Source: Clostridiales bacterium UBA1779 (lineage in GTDB: Bacteria; Bacillota; Clostridia; Oscillospirales; CAG-272). From it: 19,708 bases of DNA. Positions 7,365 to 14,422 of the stretch are shown here, one piece after another. Each line of letters starts with the position of its first letter. Positions within the stretch are counted from its first letter, which is position 1. A program made the position numbers and the translations under genes. The notes beneath the pieces are model-generated. The model saw only the letters and a program-made list of their open reading frames with translations. It had not been told where the DNA came from and did not search any database. The DNA is taken from contig DCGL01000083.1 of assembly GCA_002314565.1 (NCBI GenBank), positions 1-19,708 on the forward strand, read 5' to 3'.

Positions 7365-8096
7365 TTATATATGAAAGCTGATTTCCCCTGAATTCAGTCT
7401 CGTTTCCTGCCCGTCGCAGTTTACCCTCAGCGTGCAGTCCGGTTCAATACCGACAACTTGTACCTCTCTGGTTTCGCCGCCGATTTCCGCTAAAACGTCT
7501 TTTCCGGAAAGAAAATCGAGCGACTGTGCCTCTTTTATCAGTGAATCGTCGCCTTTTTTTATTTCTTCAAATATTTGAAGGAGTTCACAAAACGCGCGTC
7601 TGCGTATCCTTCCGAGCTTTGCCTTCTTACCTGTTTCGAGAAAGACGGAGGTCGGTTCGCGTCTCTTGTCCGGTCCGAAAACGGACTGATTTACGTTGAC
7701 TCCGATGCCGATGACGACGGATTTGAGCTTTTCGTCCTCAGTTATCCCTTCAAGCAGAATACCGCAGATTTTGCGGCCATCGGCATAGACGTCGTTCGGC
7801 CATTTGAGCGAAAGATTTTCAACTGAGTATTCTGACAGGACTCGGATTACTGCAAGAGCAGAGAAGAGCGAGAGCCGTTCAAATTGTTTTACAAGCGTTT
7901 CGTCTTCGAGATAAACTGAAAACAGCAGGTTTTGGCCGGGAGCACTTTCCCAGCTGCGTCCGCGTCTTCCGTGACCTGCGGTCTGCGAGCGCGCCGTGAC
8001 AAAGGTCCTGTCGCGTAAAAAACGACGCCTGCGCTTTATATACGCAGACGTCGAGTCGACCCTGCGCAAAAGAATTACGTGTCTCGGGTCTTTCAT
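7365..8096 (-). CDS. birA: Biotin--[biotin carboxyl carrier protein] ligase, catalytic type
   Basis: Makes biotinyl-5'-AMP from biotin and ATP and transfers biotin to the target lysine of a carrier protein. The 243 residues hold the central ligase domain and the short C-terminal SH3-like domain. GHGRRGRSW at 41-49 is the biotinyl-AMP loop (usually GRGRRGR, so the second position is His here). KWPND at 98-102, Lys109 in the KICGILLE segment, and GIGVNVN at 130-136 are all present. The N-terminal winged helix of bifunctional BirA is absent, so it cannot act as the biotin repressor. It is the last gene of the oad operon, four bases after the oadB stop. No ribosome site is visible before the ATG, so translation is probably coupled to oadB. 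The obvious substrate is the carrier encoded at 9310-9645. Confidence 0.93.
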   Translation of the reverse strand: MKDPRHVILLRRVDSTSAYIKRRRRFLRDRTFVTARSQTAGHGRRGRSWESAPGQNLLFSVYLEDETLVKQFERLSLFSALAVIRVLSEYSVENLSLKWPNDVYADGRKICGILLEGITEDEKLKSVVIGIGVNVNQSVFGPDKRREPTSVFLETGKKAKLGRIRRRAFCELLQIFEEIKKGDDSLIKEAQSLDFLSGKDVLAEIGGETREVQVVGIEPDCTLRVNCDGQETRLNSGEISFHI

Positions 8097-8100
8097 TTTT

Positions 8101-9300
8101 TTACAAAAACAGCGACATAAGTATGCCGGCTGCGATGGCGGAGCCTATTACTCCTGCTACGTTCGGGCCCATTGCGTGCATAAGAAGGAAGTTTGAGGGG
8201 TCTTCACGCTGACCCTCCTTCTGAACGACGCGGGCGGCCATGGGAACGGCTGATACTCCGGCAGCGCCTATCATCGGGTTGATCTTGCCATGGGTGAACA
8301 GGCACATCAGCTTACCGAAGAGAAGTCCGCTGATTGCGGCAATGACAAAGGCTGAAATACCGAGGATGAATACCTTGATTGTGCCCCATGTAAGGAAAGT
8401 TGTGCCGATGGCGGTTGCTCCGACTGAAATACCGAGCAGAACCGTGCAGATATACAGAAGGGCGTTTGCGCAGGTCTTGACGAGATTCGGAACGACTCCG
8501 GATTCCTTGATGAGGTTACCGAGCATCAGACAGCCGATAAGCGGAGTTGCCGAAGGAACGATGACGCAGACCGAGACGGTTACGACAATTGGGAAGAGGA
8601 TCTTTTCTACCTTCGAAACCTCGCGAAGCTGCTCCATGTGAATCATTCTCTCCTTCTTCGTCGTGAAAAGGCGGATGATGGGAGGGAAGATTACGGGAAC
8701 GAGTGACATATAGGAATAGGCGGCAAGGGCGATGCCGGCGCGAAGGTCTGCGCTCGGGGGATTCCCGCCTGTGCTTTCAGCAAGCATTTTTGCGGCGTTC
8801 ATTTTGTTTGAGACGAGAATGGCCGTGGGACCGTCGGCTCCTCCTATAATGCCGATTGAGGCGGCATCAAAGTAGTTCATACCGAGAAGCAGGGCTCCGA
8901 AGAAGGCAACGAAGATACCGACCTGGGCGGCAGCGCCGAGCAGCATGGTCTTTTTGTTGGCAATCAGCGGACCGAAGTCGGTCGTGGCTCCGATTCCGAG
9001 GAAGATAAGGCAGGGATAAAGCTCGCACTCAACGCCGATGTGCAGGTATCCGAGCAGGCCGCGGGAAACGATTTCACCGTTTTCTCCGTAGGTGACGTAA
9101 ATATCGGGAAGCAGGTTGACAAGTATGATGCCGAAGGCAATGGGGACGAGCAGATAGGGCTCAAAGTCCTTCTTTACGGCCAGATACAGAAATACTAGGC
9201 CGATAAGTATCATCACAAGACGCATCCATCCGTCGCCTTTGAAGAATCCGGCAATGGCAGTTCCTTCGGCAATGGATTTAATCAGGTCTAAAATATTCAT
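8101..9300 (-). CDS. oadB: Na+-translocating decarboxylase beta subunit
   Basis: The membrane subunit that decarboxylates carboxybiotin and couples this to Na+ export. The 399 residues contain about nine to eleven hydrophobic helices. The hallmark GGADGPTAI is at 153-161, with Asp156 matching the essential Asp203 of the Klebsiella protein. AYSYMSLVPVIFPP at about 194-207 and GAAGVSAVPMAARV plus HAMGPNVAGVIGSA near the C-terminus carry the other residues of the ion path. The family also serves methylmalonyl-CoA and glutaconyl-CoA decarboxylases. The alpha subunit upstream decides in favour of oxaloacetate here. The gene starts nine bases after the carrier stop with no strong ribosome site, and ends four bases before birA, so translation is probably coupled within the operon. 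Confidence 0.95.
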   Translation of the reverse strand: MNILDLIKSIAEGTAIAGFFKGDGWMRLVMILIGLVFLYLAVKKDFEPYLLVPIAFGIILVNLLPDIYVTYGENGEIVSRGLLGYLHIGVECELYPCLIFLGIGATTDFGPLIANKKTMLLGAAAQVGIFVAFFGALLLGMNYFDAASIGIIGGADGPTAILVSNKMNAAKMLAESTGGNPPSADLRAGIALAAYSYMSLVPVIFPPIIRLFTTKKERMIHMEQLREVSKVEKILFPIVVTVSVCVIVPSATPLIGCLMLGNLIKESGVVPNLVKTCANALLYICTVLLGISVGATAIGTTFLTWGTIKVFILGISAFVIAAISGLLFGKLMCLFTHGKINPMIGAAGVSAVPMAARVVQKEGQREDPSNFLLMHAMGPNVAGVIGSAIAAGILMSLFL

Positions 9301-9309
9301 GGCAGCTTT

Positions 9310-9645
9310 TTATGCAAGAACAACCAGAACGTCCTGATTGTTGACTGCGGCACCTTTTGTAACTCTGATGTCGACAACCTTGCCCTCGGCTGTGGCGGGA
9401 ACCTCGTTTTCGAGCTTCATGGCCTCAACGACTGCAACTGTCTGGCCTTTTTTGATGTACTCGCCGATTTTTACCTTAACGTCAAGCACCTTTCCGGCAA
9501 TGGGGGTCACGACGGGGGTGCCGTTTACGGCAGCGGCCGGGGCCGCCTCTGCGGCAGGAGCATCAATGTGGCCGTCGGATTCGGTGACGGCTTCAAGCTC
9601 GACTTCAAAAACTCTTCCGTTTACTTTGACTTTATACTTTTTCAT
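9310..9645 (-). CDS. Biotin carrier protein of the decarboxylase
   Basis: Carries carboxybiotin between the alpha subunit (carboxyltransferase) and the membrane beta subunit. The 111 residues comprise an N-terminal beta region (KKYKVKVNGRVFEVELE), an Ala/Pro linker (about 29-42), and a biotinyl domain with VEAMKLEN, where Lys77 is the biotin site, 34 residues from the C-terminus as usual. The common motif is EAMKM. Leu after Lys is a frequent variant in decarboxylase carriers. GAAAGG lies nine bases before the ATG. It is a separate gene here, not fused to the alpha subunit as in enterobacterial OadA, an arrangement also seen in MmdC/GcdC systems. Unusually for this operon, 90 bases separate it from oadG, with a small hairpin in between. 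Confidence 0.93.
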   Translation of the reverse strand: MKKYKVKVNGRVFEVELEAVTESDGHIDAPAAEAAPAAAVNGTPVVTPIAGKVLDVKVKIGEYIKKGQTVAVVEAMKLENEVPATAEGKVVDIRVTKGAAVNNQDVLVVLA

Positions 9646-9675
9646 AATAATATCCTTTCATTTGCGGAGGAACCG

Positions 9676-9690
9676 GTTCGGATTCCGAAC
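9676..9690 (-). other. Small hairpin between oadG and the carrier gene
   Basis: GTTCGG and CCGAAC pair around a 3-base loop on the minus strand, inside the only sizeable gap of the oad operon. No T-run follows, so it is not a terminator. It could influence mRNA processing or the ratio of subunits. Speculative. Confidence 0.35.
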
Positions 9691-9735
9691 AAACTTTCCC
9701 CGGTATTCTGATAAGTATGTTTTGACGGCAGGTAA

Positions 9736-10059
9736 TCAGCGTATTTCCTTTACGCTGACAACCTTTACATTCTGATGTATTTCGTTTCTGTAATCAATTG
9801 AGGCAACAAGAACGGCTGCGACGGCATCCGCGTCATCAATGTCAAGTCCGCCCCATTCGTCGGTCGCTGCAGCGGGAGCAACCGCCTTTACGGGAGCTTT
9901 CTTTACTGCATTCTGGATTGCAAGACCGATGAAATAAGTGACTGCAATGATGATTCCGAGAATGAGAAACACGAGAAGAATTGATACTATTGATACTATC
10001 ACTCCCTCGCCGAGGTTCGGTTCGAGGCCGTTAATCAATGAAAGGCCGAACTTGTTCAT
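9736..10059 (-). CDS. oadG: Oxaloacetate decarboxylase gamma subunit
   Basis: A small membrane subunit that assembles and stabilises the Na+ pump. In 107 residues it has one hydrophobic helix (about 20-47, VIVSIVSILLVFLILGIIIA), a short basic turn, an Ala/Pro-rich linker (VKAVAPAAA) and an acidic tail with AVAAVLVASIDYR, the pattern of OadG/MmdD proteins. The start ATG overlaps the oadA stop in ATGA, so the two are translationally coupled. A His-rich zinc tail, as in Vibrio OadG, is not seen. Identification relies on size, topology and position, because the family is weakly conserved. Confidence 0.88.
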   Translation of the reverse strand: MNKFGLSLINGLEPNLGEGVIVSIVSILLVFLILGIIIAVTYFIGLAIQNAVKKAPVKAVAPAAATDEWGGLDIDDADAVAAVLVASIDYRNEIHQNVKVVSVKEIR

Positions 10060-11444
10060 TTTTTGAGCTCCTTTACGTTGATTTCAAATTCTTCTGTATC
10101 TTCTTCAAGCCCGTATTTTCTTGACAGGAAGTCCTTTGCCTCGTTTTCAAACAGCGCGAGTGAAAGAGCGTCTTCGTCGCATTTGATGAGTTCCGGGTAT
10201 TTCTTGCGTATTGCCGGCATTTCTGGTGAAAGGAGGTCGGCAGGACGGCAGGTTATGGGCTTTTCGTCACCGATAATCTTTTTTATTATTACGGGATCTA
10301 TGGGAGCCGGGGATTTTCCGTATCTGCCCTTCAGGTAATCCTTGATTTCCTTTGCGACTATCTTGTATCTCTCGCCCATAAGTACGTTGAGCACTGCCTG
10401 CGTTCCGACCATCTGGGACAGGGGGGTGACGAGCGGGGGATATCCCATATCCTTGCGGACAAGGGGAACCTCTTTCAGAACCTCGTCGTAGCGATCCATG
10501 GCATTCTGTGCTTTGAGCTGGCTCATGAGGTTCGACAGCATTCCTCCGGGAACCTGGTATGTCAGTATGTTCGGGTTGACCGAGAGGGCCTTCGGGTTGA
10601 GCATACCGTTTGCAAGATATTTCTGCTTGGTCTTTTCCATCAGGGGCTCGCATTCGTTCAGCACCTTTGAATCGAGTCCGGGTGCATCAAGGGTTCCGGC
10701 AAGAGCAAGATTGAATGCCTGGGTTGAGGGCTGAGCCGTTCCGTTGGACAGGGGAGACAGACAGGTGTCGATGATATCGCAGCCGGATTCGATGGCTGCA
10801 AGATAGGTCATCTCGCAGATTCCTCCGGTGCAGTGACCGTGAAGCTCCAGTGGGAGCTTCGTGTTCTTGCGCAGACCGGTAAAGAGAGCACGTGCCGCGG
10901 CGGGAGTGAGTACCCCGGCCATATCCTTGACGCAGATTGAATCTGCGCCCAGCTCTTCGATTTCCTTTGCAAGATTTACGTAATATTCAACCGTATGAAT
11001 GGGGGAGGTCGTGTAGCTCAGGGCAATCTGAACGCTGCCCCCGTATTTTTTGGTGGAGAGCACGGGCTGACGCAGATTTCTGATGTCGTTGAGTGCATCG
11101 AAGATTCTGATGATGTCAATTCCGTTTTCAATGGATTTCTTGCAGAACAGGTCGACAACGTCATCCGCATAGTTTCTGTAACCGAGCATGTTCTGGCCGC
11201 GGAAAAGCATCTGAAGCTTTGTGTTTTTGCACACCGCGCGAATCCTTCTCAGTCTTTCCCAGGGATCTTCGTCGAGGAAGCGAAGGCAGGAGTCAAAGGT
11301 GGCCCCGCCCCAGACCTCCATTGCGTAATAGCCGGCTCTGTCGAGAATTTCGGCCATTGCCACAATTTCATCTGTGGTCATTCGCGTGGCGCAAAGGGAC
11401 TGATGACCGTCACGGAGTGAGGTTTCTACTATTTTTACTGCCAT
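10056..11444 (-). CDS. oadA: Oxaloacetate decarboxylase alpha subunit (carboxyltransferase)
   Basis: Transfers the carboxyl group of oxaloacetate to the biotin of the carrier, releasing pyruvate, in the cytoplasm. The 462 residues form an HMG-like TIM barrel followed by the PYC/OADA helical domain. Visible catalytic residues are Asp12 (in TSLRDGHQS), His202 and His204 (LHGHCTGG), which bind the metal, and Lys173 (VKDMAG), which orients biotin. The spacing equals that of the Vibrio enzyme (Asp17, Lys178, His207, His209). It has no C-terminal biotin domain, because a separate carrier gene follows. A pyruvate carboxylase subunit B would look alike, but the OadB/OadG partners argue for the decarboxylase. 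The ATG at 11444 is preferred to the GTG at 11453, because AAGGA sits 12 bases before the ATG and only 3 before the GTG. Confidence 0.94.
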   Translation of the reverse strand: MAVKIVETSLRDGHQSLCATRMTTDEIVAMAEILDRAGYYAMEVWGGATFDSCLRFLDEDPWERLRRIRAVCKNTKLQMLFRGQNMLGYRNYADDVVDLFCKKSIENGIDIIRIFDALNDIRNLRQPVLSTKKYGGSVQIALSYTTSPIHTVEYYVNLAKEIEELGADSICVKDMAGVLTPAAARALFTGLRKNTKLPLELHGHCTGGICEMTYLAAIESGCDIIDTCLSPLSNGTAQPSTQAFNLALAGTLDAPGLDSKVLNECEPLMEKTKQKYLANGMLNPKALSVNPNILTYQVPGGMLSNLMSQLKAQNAMDRYDEVLKEVPLVRKDMGYPPLVTPLSQMVGTQAVLNVLMGERYKIVAKEIKDYLKGRYGKSPAPIDPVIIKKIIGDEKPITCRPADLLSPEMPAIRKKYPELIKCDEDALSLALFENEAKDFLSRKYGLEEDTEEFEINVKELKK

Positions 11445-11520
11445 TTTTATCACCGTTCCTTAATAAATTATCGTTCTGTATGCCGTTTTTCAACGTGAAA
11501 ACCAATTTTGGTGCATTATA

Positions 11521-11549
11521 ATTATATCACTTATTAATCCGGATTGCAA
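11521..11549 (-). promoter_or_regulatory. Promoter of the oad-birA operon
   Basis: Minus strand: TTGCAA (11544-11549), 17-base spacer, perfect TATAAT (11521-11526) with TGA before it (extended -10). It gives a leader of about 70 bases before oadA, and is back to back with the cysteine peptidase promoter. Confidence 0.87.
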
Positions 11550-11603
11550 GTTTTTTGCAGGATTTCCACCACAAATTTCATTAACAAAATATTAAAAATG
11601 TTG

Positions 11604-11632
11604 TTGACAAAAGAAGAACAATGGTTTATAAT
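11604..11632 (+). promoter_or_regulatory. Consensus promoter of the cysteine peptidase-like gene
   Basis: TTGACA (11604-11609), 17-base spacer, TATAAT (11627-11632): a full consensus sigma-A promoter. The in-frame ATG at 11621 lies inside the spacer, so it cannot start the protein made from this transcript. Confidence 0.9.
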
Positions 11633-11677
11633 TTATTCAAATTATTCACAAACAATTCAAAAAGAGAGGGTTATCAT

Positions 11678-13129
11678 TTGAAATTGAAAAGAATTCTTGA
11701 ATATGCAATAATTGCAGTGCTTGTCCTTGCGATTGTCTTCGGCCTTTGCATTATGTCCGGTATGGCAGGATGGAAGGAGCACGATGAAAAAATGAATGAA
11801 GTTATGCCGGATTCGCCGCAGACGGTGAGTGAAACGGCGGAAGAAAGCAATGAAAACGAAGAAACGGCCGCATCACCGCCCTCTTTGCTGATAGATGACG
11901 AAGAGTATATGAAAGAGCTGAAAGAATCCCTTTATCTGCTTTCGGCGGGAGCTGCAAGGATAGCGGGACTTCAGTTCAACACGACTGATATTGAAAAGAT
12001 AACGTCGGTGGAAATTGTCAGCGGGGAAACCGTTACGGACTCCGTCCTCGTCGATTTCAGCGGGGATAACGGCTATATTCTCATCGACGCAGAGTTCAGA
12101 GTTTACTCTTTCAGCTTCGAAGGGAGTGCTCCGTCCTCTGACGAAGAGAAGGGAAAGCTTGTTTACGTTATCCCCGGGGCTTTCCTGTATGAAAAGGAAG
12201 GGGAGTACCTTCCTCTTGATGAAGAAGACGCAGATGAGCTTGAAAAACTTGAAAATCTGACGGTTTCGGAGCACTATGAAGGACAGATTGACGGTGCAGA
12301 GGGCTGCGGGAAGATATTTGACACCGATGCTTATATGAATGACAGATTCGGGGACAAGTGGAAGCTGTATGCCGTGAACTCACTTGAGGTAAAGGGCTTC
12401 ACTCAGTACAAACTGAGCTGCTACGAGACAATCAGGGCAGACGGCAGCCGGTGGTCCGAAGGAAACTGCTGGCTATGCGCCCCGTTTATCGTTCTGCAGT
12501 ATTTTGCCGACAATCCTTTCCCGATGGAAAACGGAAAATATCTTGAAACTGGCTTTCCATCTGACGAGGCTCGCGTGCCGTATATTCCGTCTCTTGACGA
12601 GCCGAAAATTTACGCACTGACCGTCGACGCCAACGGCGGCAACATGTCTCCTCTTGTTAAAAACGCAAACGGGGAATATATTCATACGAGAAATCTTATA
12701 TCCGATGAATTTGATTTTCCGCTGATCTGGACGGATATGCGGCGGGTGACTAACTCCCTCTGGGGTGAAATCGACGGAAAAAACGTGTCCGATACCCGGA
12801 CTATGCTTGAAGTGACGTCCGGCCGCCTTGGCTTTGATCTGGACACGAGCCTTCATCTGAACGGCATTTTCGGCAAATATCTTGCAATAAAATCCGTAAA
12901 CCGCGGACTTCCGTTTATTTTTACAACTGCCGACGGCACCTACGGCTCTCACACTATGGCCGCCTGCGGCTACAAGGTGTACGTTCGCGAACTGAAGCTC
13001 TGGCGCTTCAGCTTTCTTCAGTTCAAAATCTTCTACGAGCTGCGCGACGGTCACACGGTAAGTCCGGTTTATTATGACGTTACGTCGTACAAGGGCCTTT
13101 GCGGTATTGTTCTGATAGAGAAAGAATGA
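11678..13129 (+). CDS. Membrane-anchored papain-like (C10/C39-like) cysteine peptidase candidate
   Basis: Probably a surface cysteine peptidase. From a TTG start it has 483 residues. AGAGAGG lies about seven bases before the TTG, and the upstream ATG (11621) falls in the promoter. One hydrophobic helix (about 9-29) anchors it. A Glu-rich linker (about 45-70) follows. Then comes a region with GYILIDAEFRVYSFSFEG (about 132-149), like the prodomain strand of streptopain-type C10 peptidases. The catalytic part has EGNCWLCAPF with Cys264 and GSHTMAACGYKVY with His425, matching the Cys and His boxes of papain-fold C10/C39 peptidases. A catalytic Asn/Asp is not certain. It could be an inactive homologue. 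It is transcribed alone, divergent from oad. No ABC exporter or bacteriocin gene is adjacent, so processing of a leader peptide is not indicated. Confidence 0.66.
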   Translation: MKLKRILEYAIIAVLVLAIVFGLCIMSGMAGWKEHDEKMNEVMPDSPQTVSETAEESNENEETAASPPSLLIDDEEYMKELKESLYLLSAGAARIAGLQFNTTDIEKITSVEIVSGETVTDSVLVDFSGDNGYILIDAEFRVYSFSFEGSAPSSDEEKGKLVYVIPGAFLYEKEGEYLPLDEEDADELEKLENLTVSEHYEGQIDGAEGCGKIFDTDAYMNDRFGDKWKLYAVNSLEVKGFTQYKLSCYETIRADGSRWSEGNCWLCAPFIVLQYFADNPFPMENGKYLETGFPSDEARVPYIPSLDEPKIYALTVDANGGNMSPLVKNANGEYIHTRNLISDEFDFPLIWTDMRRVTNSLWGEIDGKNVSDTRTMLEVTSGRLGFDLDTSLHLNGIFGKYLAIKSVNRGLPFIFTTADGTYGSHTMAACGYKVYVRELKLWRFSFLQFKIFYELRDGHTVSPVYYDVTSYKGLCGIVLIEKE

Positions 13130-13133
13130 CTAC

Positions 13134-13395
13134 GGAGCCTCATCCGTCAAAGTCGGACCATGCCGACTTTGCCACCTTCCCCCGTGTGGAAGGCAAGTTT
13201 TATTGTTCACTTCTTGCTTTCCCCACGGGGAAGGTGAGTATAGAAGAGCTTTTTCTTGCCTTCCCCACGGGGGAAGGTAAGTATAGAAGAGCTTTTTCTT
13301 GCCTTCCCACGGAGGAAGTAAGTATAGAAGAGCTTTTTTTCTTGCCTTCCCCACGGGGGAAGGTGGCACGGCGCAGCCGTGACGGATGAGGCTCC
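13134..13395. repeat. Composite dispersed repeat, copy C, with 16-bp inverted ends
   Basis: The 364-base gap between two genes (13130-13493) is filled mainly by this element. It is bounded by GGAGCCTCATCCGTCA (13134-13149) and its exact reverse complement (13380-13395). Inside are a hairpin AAAGTCGG/CCGACTTT, the tandem units at 13213-13340, and near the right end CACGGCGCAGCCGTG. Reading frames crossing it on both strands are made of repeated Lys/Gly/Pro-rich peptides and are not genes. There is no transposase, so if it moves it does so with help from elsewhere. Confidence 0.88.
13213..13340. repeat. Three tandem 42-43-bp units, with a fourth partial
   Basis: Units start at 13213, 13255, 13298 and 13341 (the last is partial). 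Each begins CTTGCCTTCCCCACGGGGGA with the palindrome CCTTCCCC...GGGGAAGG and continues into AAGTATAGAAGAGCTTTTT. Units differ by a few bases and by T-run length. There are no unique spacers, so this is not CRISPR. Confidence 0.9.
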
Positions 13396-13428
13396 CTTCT
13401 CATTTTTAATTATATTTAAAGTAAAATA

Positions 13429-13457
13429 TTGCTTTTGTGTTTGCTGTGTGATATACT
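13429..13457 (+). promoter_or_regulatory. Promoter of the surface-protein operon
   Basis: TTGCTT (13429-13434), 17-base spacer, TATACT (13452-13457), with TGA before the -10 (extended -10). It lies about 36 bases before the ATG at 13494, just right of repeat copy C. Confidence 0.78.
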
Positions 13458-13493
13458 TGTATTTAACCAAAAGAATTGCCGGAGGCTTTGACA

Positions 13494-14408
13494 ATGAAGA
13501 AAACAAAGTTTATCTGCTTCGTCGCTCTGCTGCTGATTTCCGTTTTTATTTTGCCTGCGATTGCGGGTTGTGAGAACGGCACTCCCGTGCAGACTGAAAA
13601 AGAAACAGAAATCGTCACTGTTCCCGAAACCGAGCCTGTACCCGAAGAAACGACTGCGGCGCCTGACACGACCGAAGCCGTTCCCGAAACTACGGCTGAA
13701 CCCGAGCCGCCTGTCACAAAACGCGCGGTAATTGCCGGCGGCGGAGCCGGAGCTGTCATCTACCGCGAAATTTACAATATGATAGGCAAGAAAAACAGCA
13801 AGGCCGTCGTTATCTGCACTGCGGGTAAAGACAACGTTGAAAACGTCAACAGCTACGTAACCACCGCAAAAACTCATTTCAAGACCAATGACGTAACAGC
13901 CCTTACGCTGTGCACAAAATTATATGACGATCAGTATCTTCACGATACTATAGTCGGCGCCGACGTCATTCTCGTAGGCGGAGGCCAGAGCGAATATATG
14001 CTCGACACCTGGCAGATGTTCAAGGTTGACGAATATCTGAAGGAGGCATACAACAAAGGCGTTCTCTGCTGCGGCGCCAGTGCCGGCGGTATGTGCTGGA
14101 CCTATGCCGGCTGGAACGATTTCTACGGGCTGCCCGAATCGGAGTACAAATTCTTCTACGGACTTGACCTCGTTCCGATTTATTACGGGCCTCATTTCTC
14201 GAACAGCGCACTCTGGGCTCAGTTCGACCAGGCCATAAGAAAAGAACTGACCCCGAAATACAACATCGGTTACGCTATGGAAAACGGAGCCGGACTTGTG
14301 TTCATAGACGGAGTTGCAACGAAATGCGTCCGCGAGGATACGAACAGCCACATTTACGAGTATAAATTTGCCGACGGCAAATGGACGCGATCCGAGTGGA
14401 AATACTGA
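13494..14408 (+). CDS. Lipoprotein with S51 peptidase (peptidase E/cyanophycinase-like) domain
   Basis: A predicted extracellular lipoprotein of 304 residues. The signal peptide ends in a lipobox AIAGC with Cys26. Residues about 33-74 are a Thr/Glu/Pro-rich linker of repeated PETE/PETT type. The rest is a class I glutamine amidotransferase-like fold of the S51 family: AVIAGGGAGAV, VGGGQSEYMLDTW (161-173), the nucleophile elbow CGASAGGMCW with Ser196, and GPHFSN with His234 as likely catalytic His. Known relatives (PepE) cut Asp-X dipeptides and cyanophycinase cuts cyanophycin. The substrate here is unknown, and an exported form is less usual than the cytoplasmic PepE. GGAGG lies eight bases before the ATG at 13494, ruling out the in-frame ATG at 13476. 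First gene of a three-gene operon; the next ATG is 14 bases after the stop. Confidence 0.84.
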   Translation: MKKTKFICFVALLLISVFILPAIAGCENGTPVQTEKETEIVTVPETEPVPEETTAAPDTTEAVPETTAEPEPPVTKRAVIAGGGAGAVIYREIYNMIGKKNSKAVVICTAGKDNVENVNSYVTTAKTHFKTNDVTALTLCTKLYDDQYLHDTIVGADVILVGGGQSEYMLDTWQMFKVDEYLKEAYNKGVLCCGASAGGMCWTYAGWNDFYGLPESEYKFFYGLDLVPIYYGPHFSNSALWAQFDQAIRKELTPKYNIGYAMENGAGLVFIDGVATKCVREDTNSHIYEYKFADGKWTRSEWKY

Positions 14409-14422
14409 TGGGGGTGAAAAAG

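Noticed and set aside
7365..8096. BirA as biotin repressor of a local regulon
   Set aside because: The N-terminal winged helix is missing, so it cannot bind operator DNA.
9338..9775. Plus-strand frame opposite the carrier and oadG genes
   Set aside because: A Ser/Thr/Ala-rich shadow of the GC-biased real genes, without ribosome site or recognisable family.
11621..11677. ATG start 57 bases upstream for the cysteine peptidase-like gene
   Set aside because: This ATG lies inside the spacer of a consensus promoter and has no ribosome site; the TTG at 11678 has one.
11678..13129. Bacteriocin-exporter type C39 leader peptidase
   Set aside because: There is no ABC ATPase or transmembrane exporter domain, and no bacteriocin or leader peptide gene nearby; the sole helix is an N-terminal anchor.
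13213..13340. Possible CRISPR-like array
   Set aside because: The 42-43-bp units are directly tandem with no unique spacers, and no cas gene is in the window.
13099..13506. Open frames across the repeat element on both strands
   Set aside because: The peptides are translations of the repeats (Lys/Gly/Pro-rich, repetitive) with no ribosome site, and several overlap on opposite strands.
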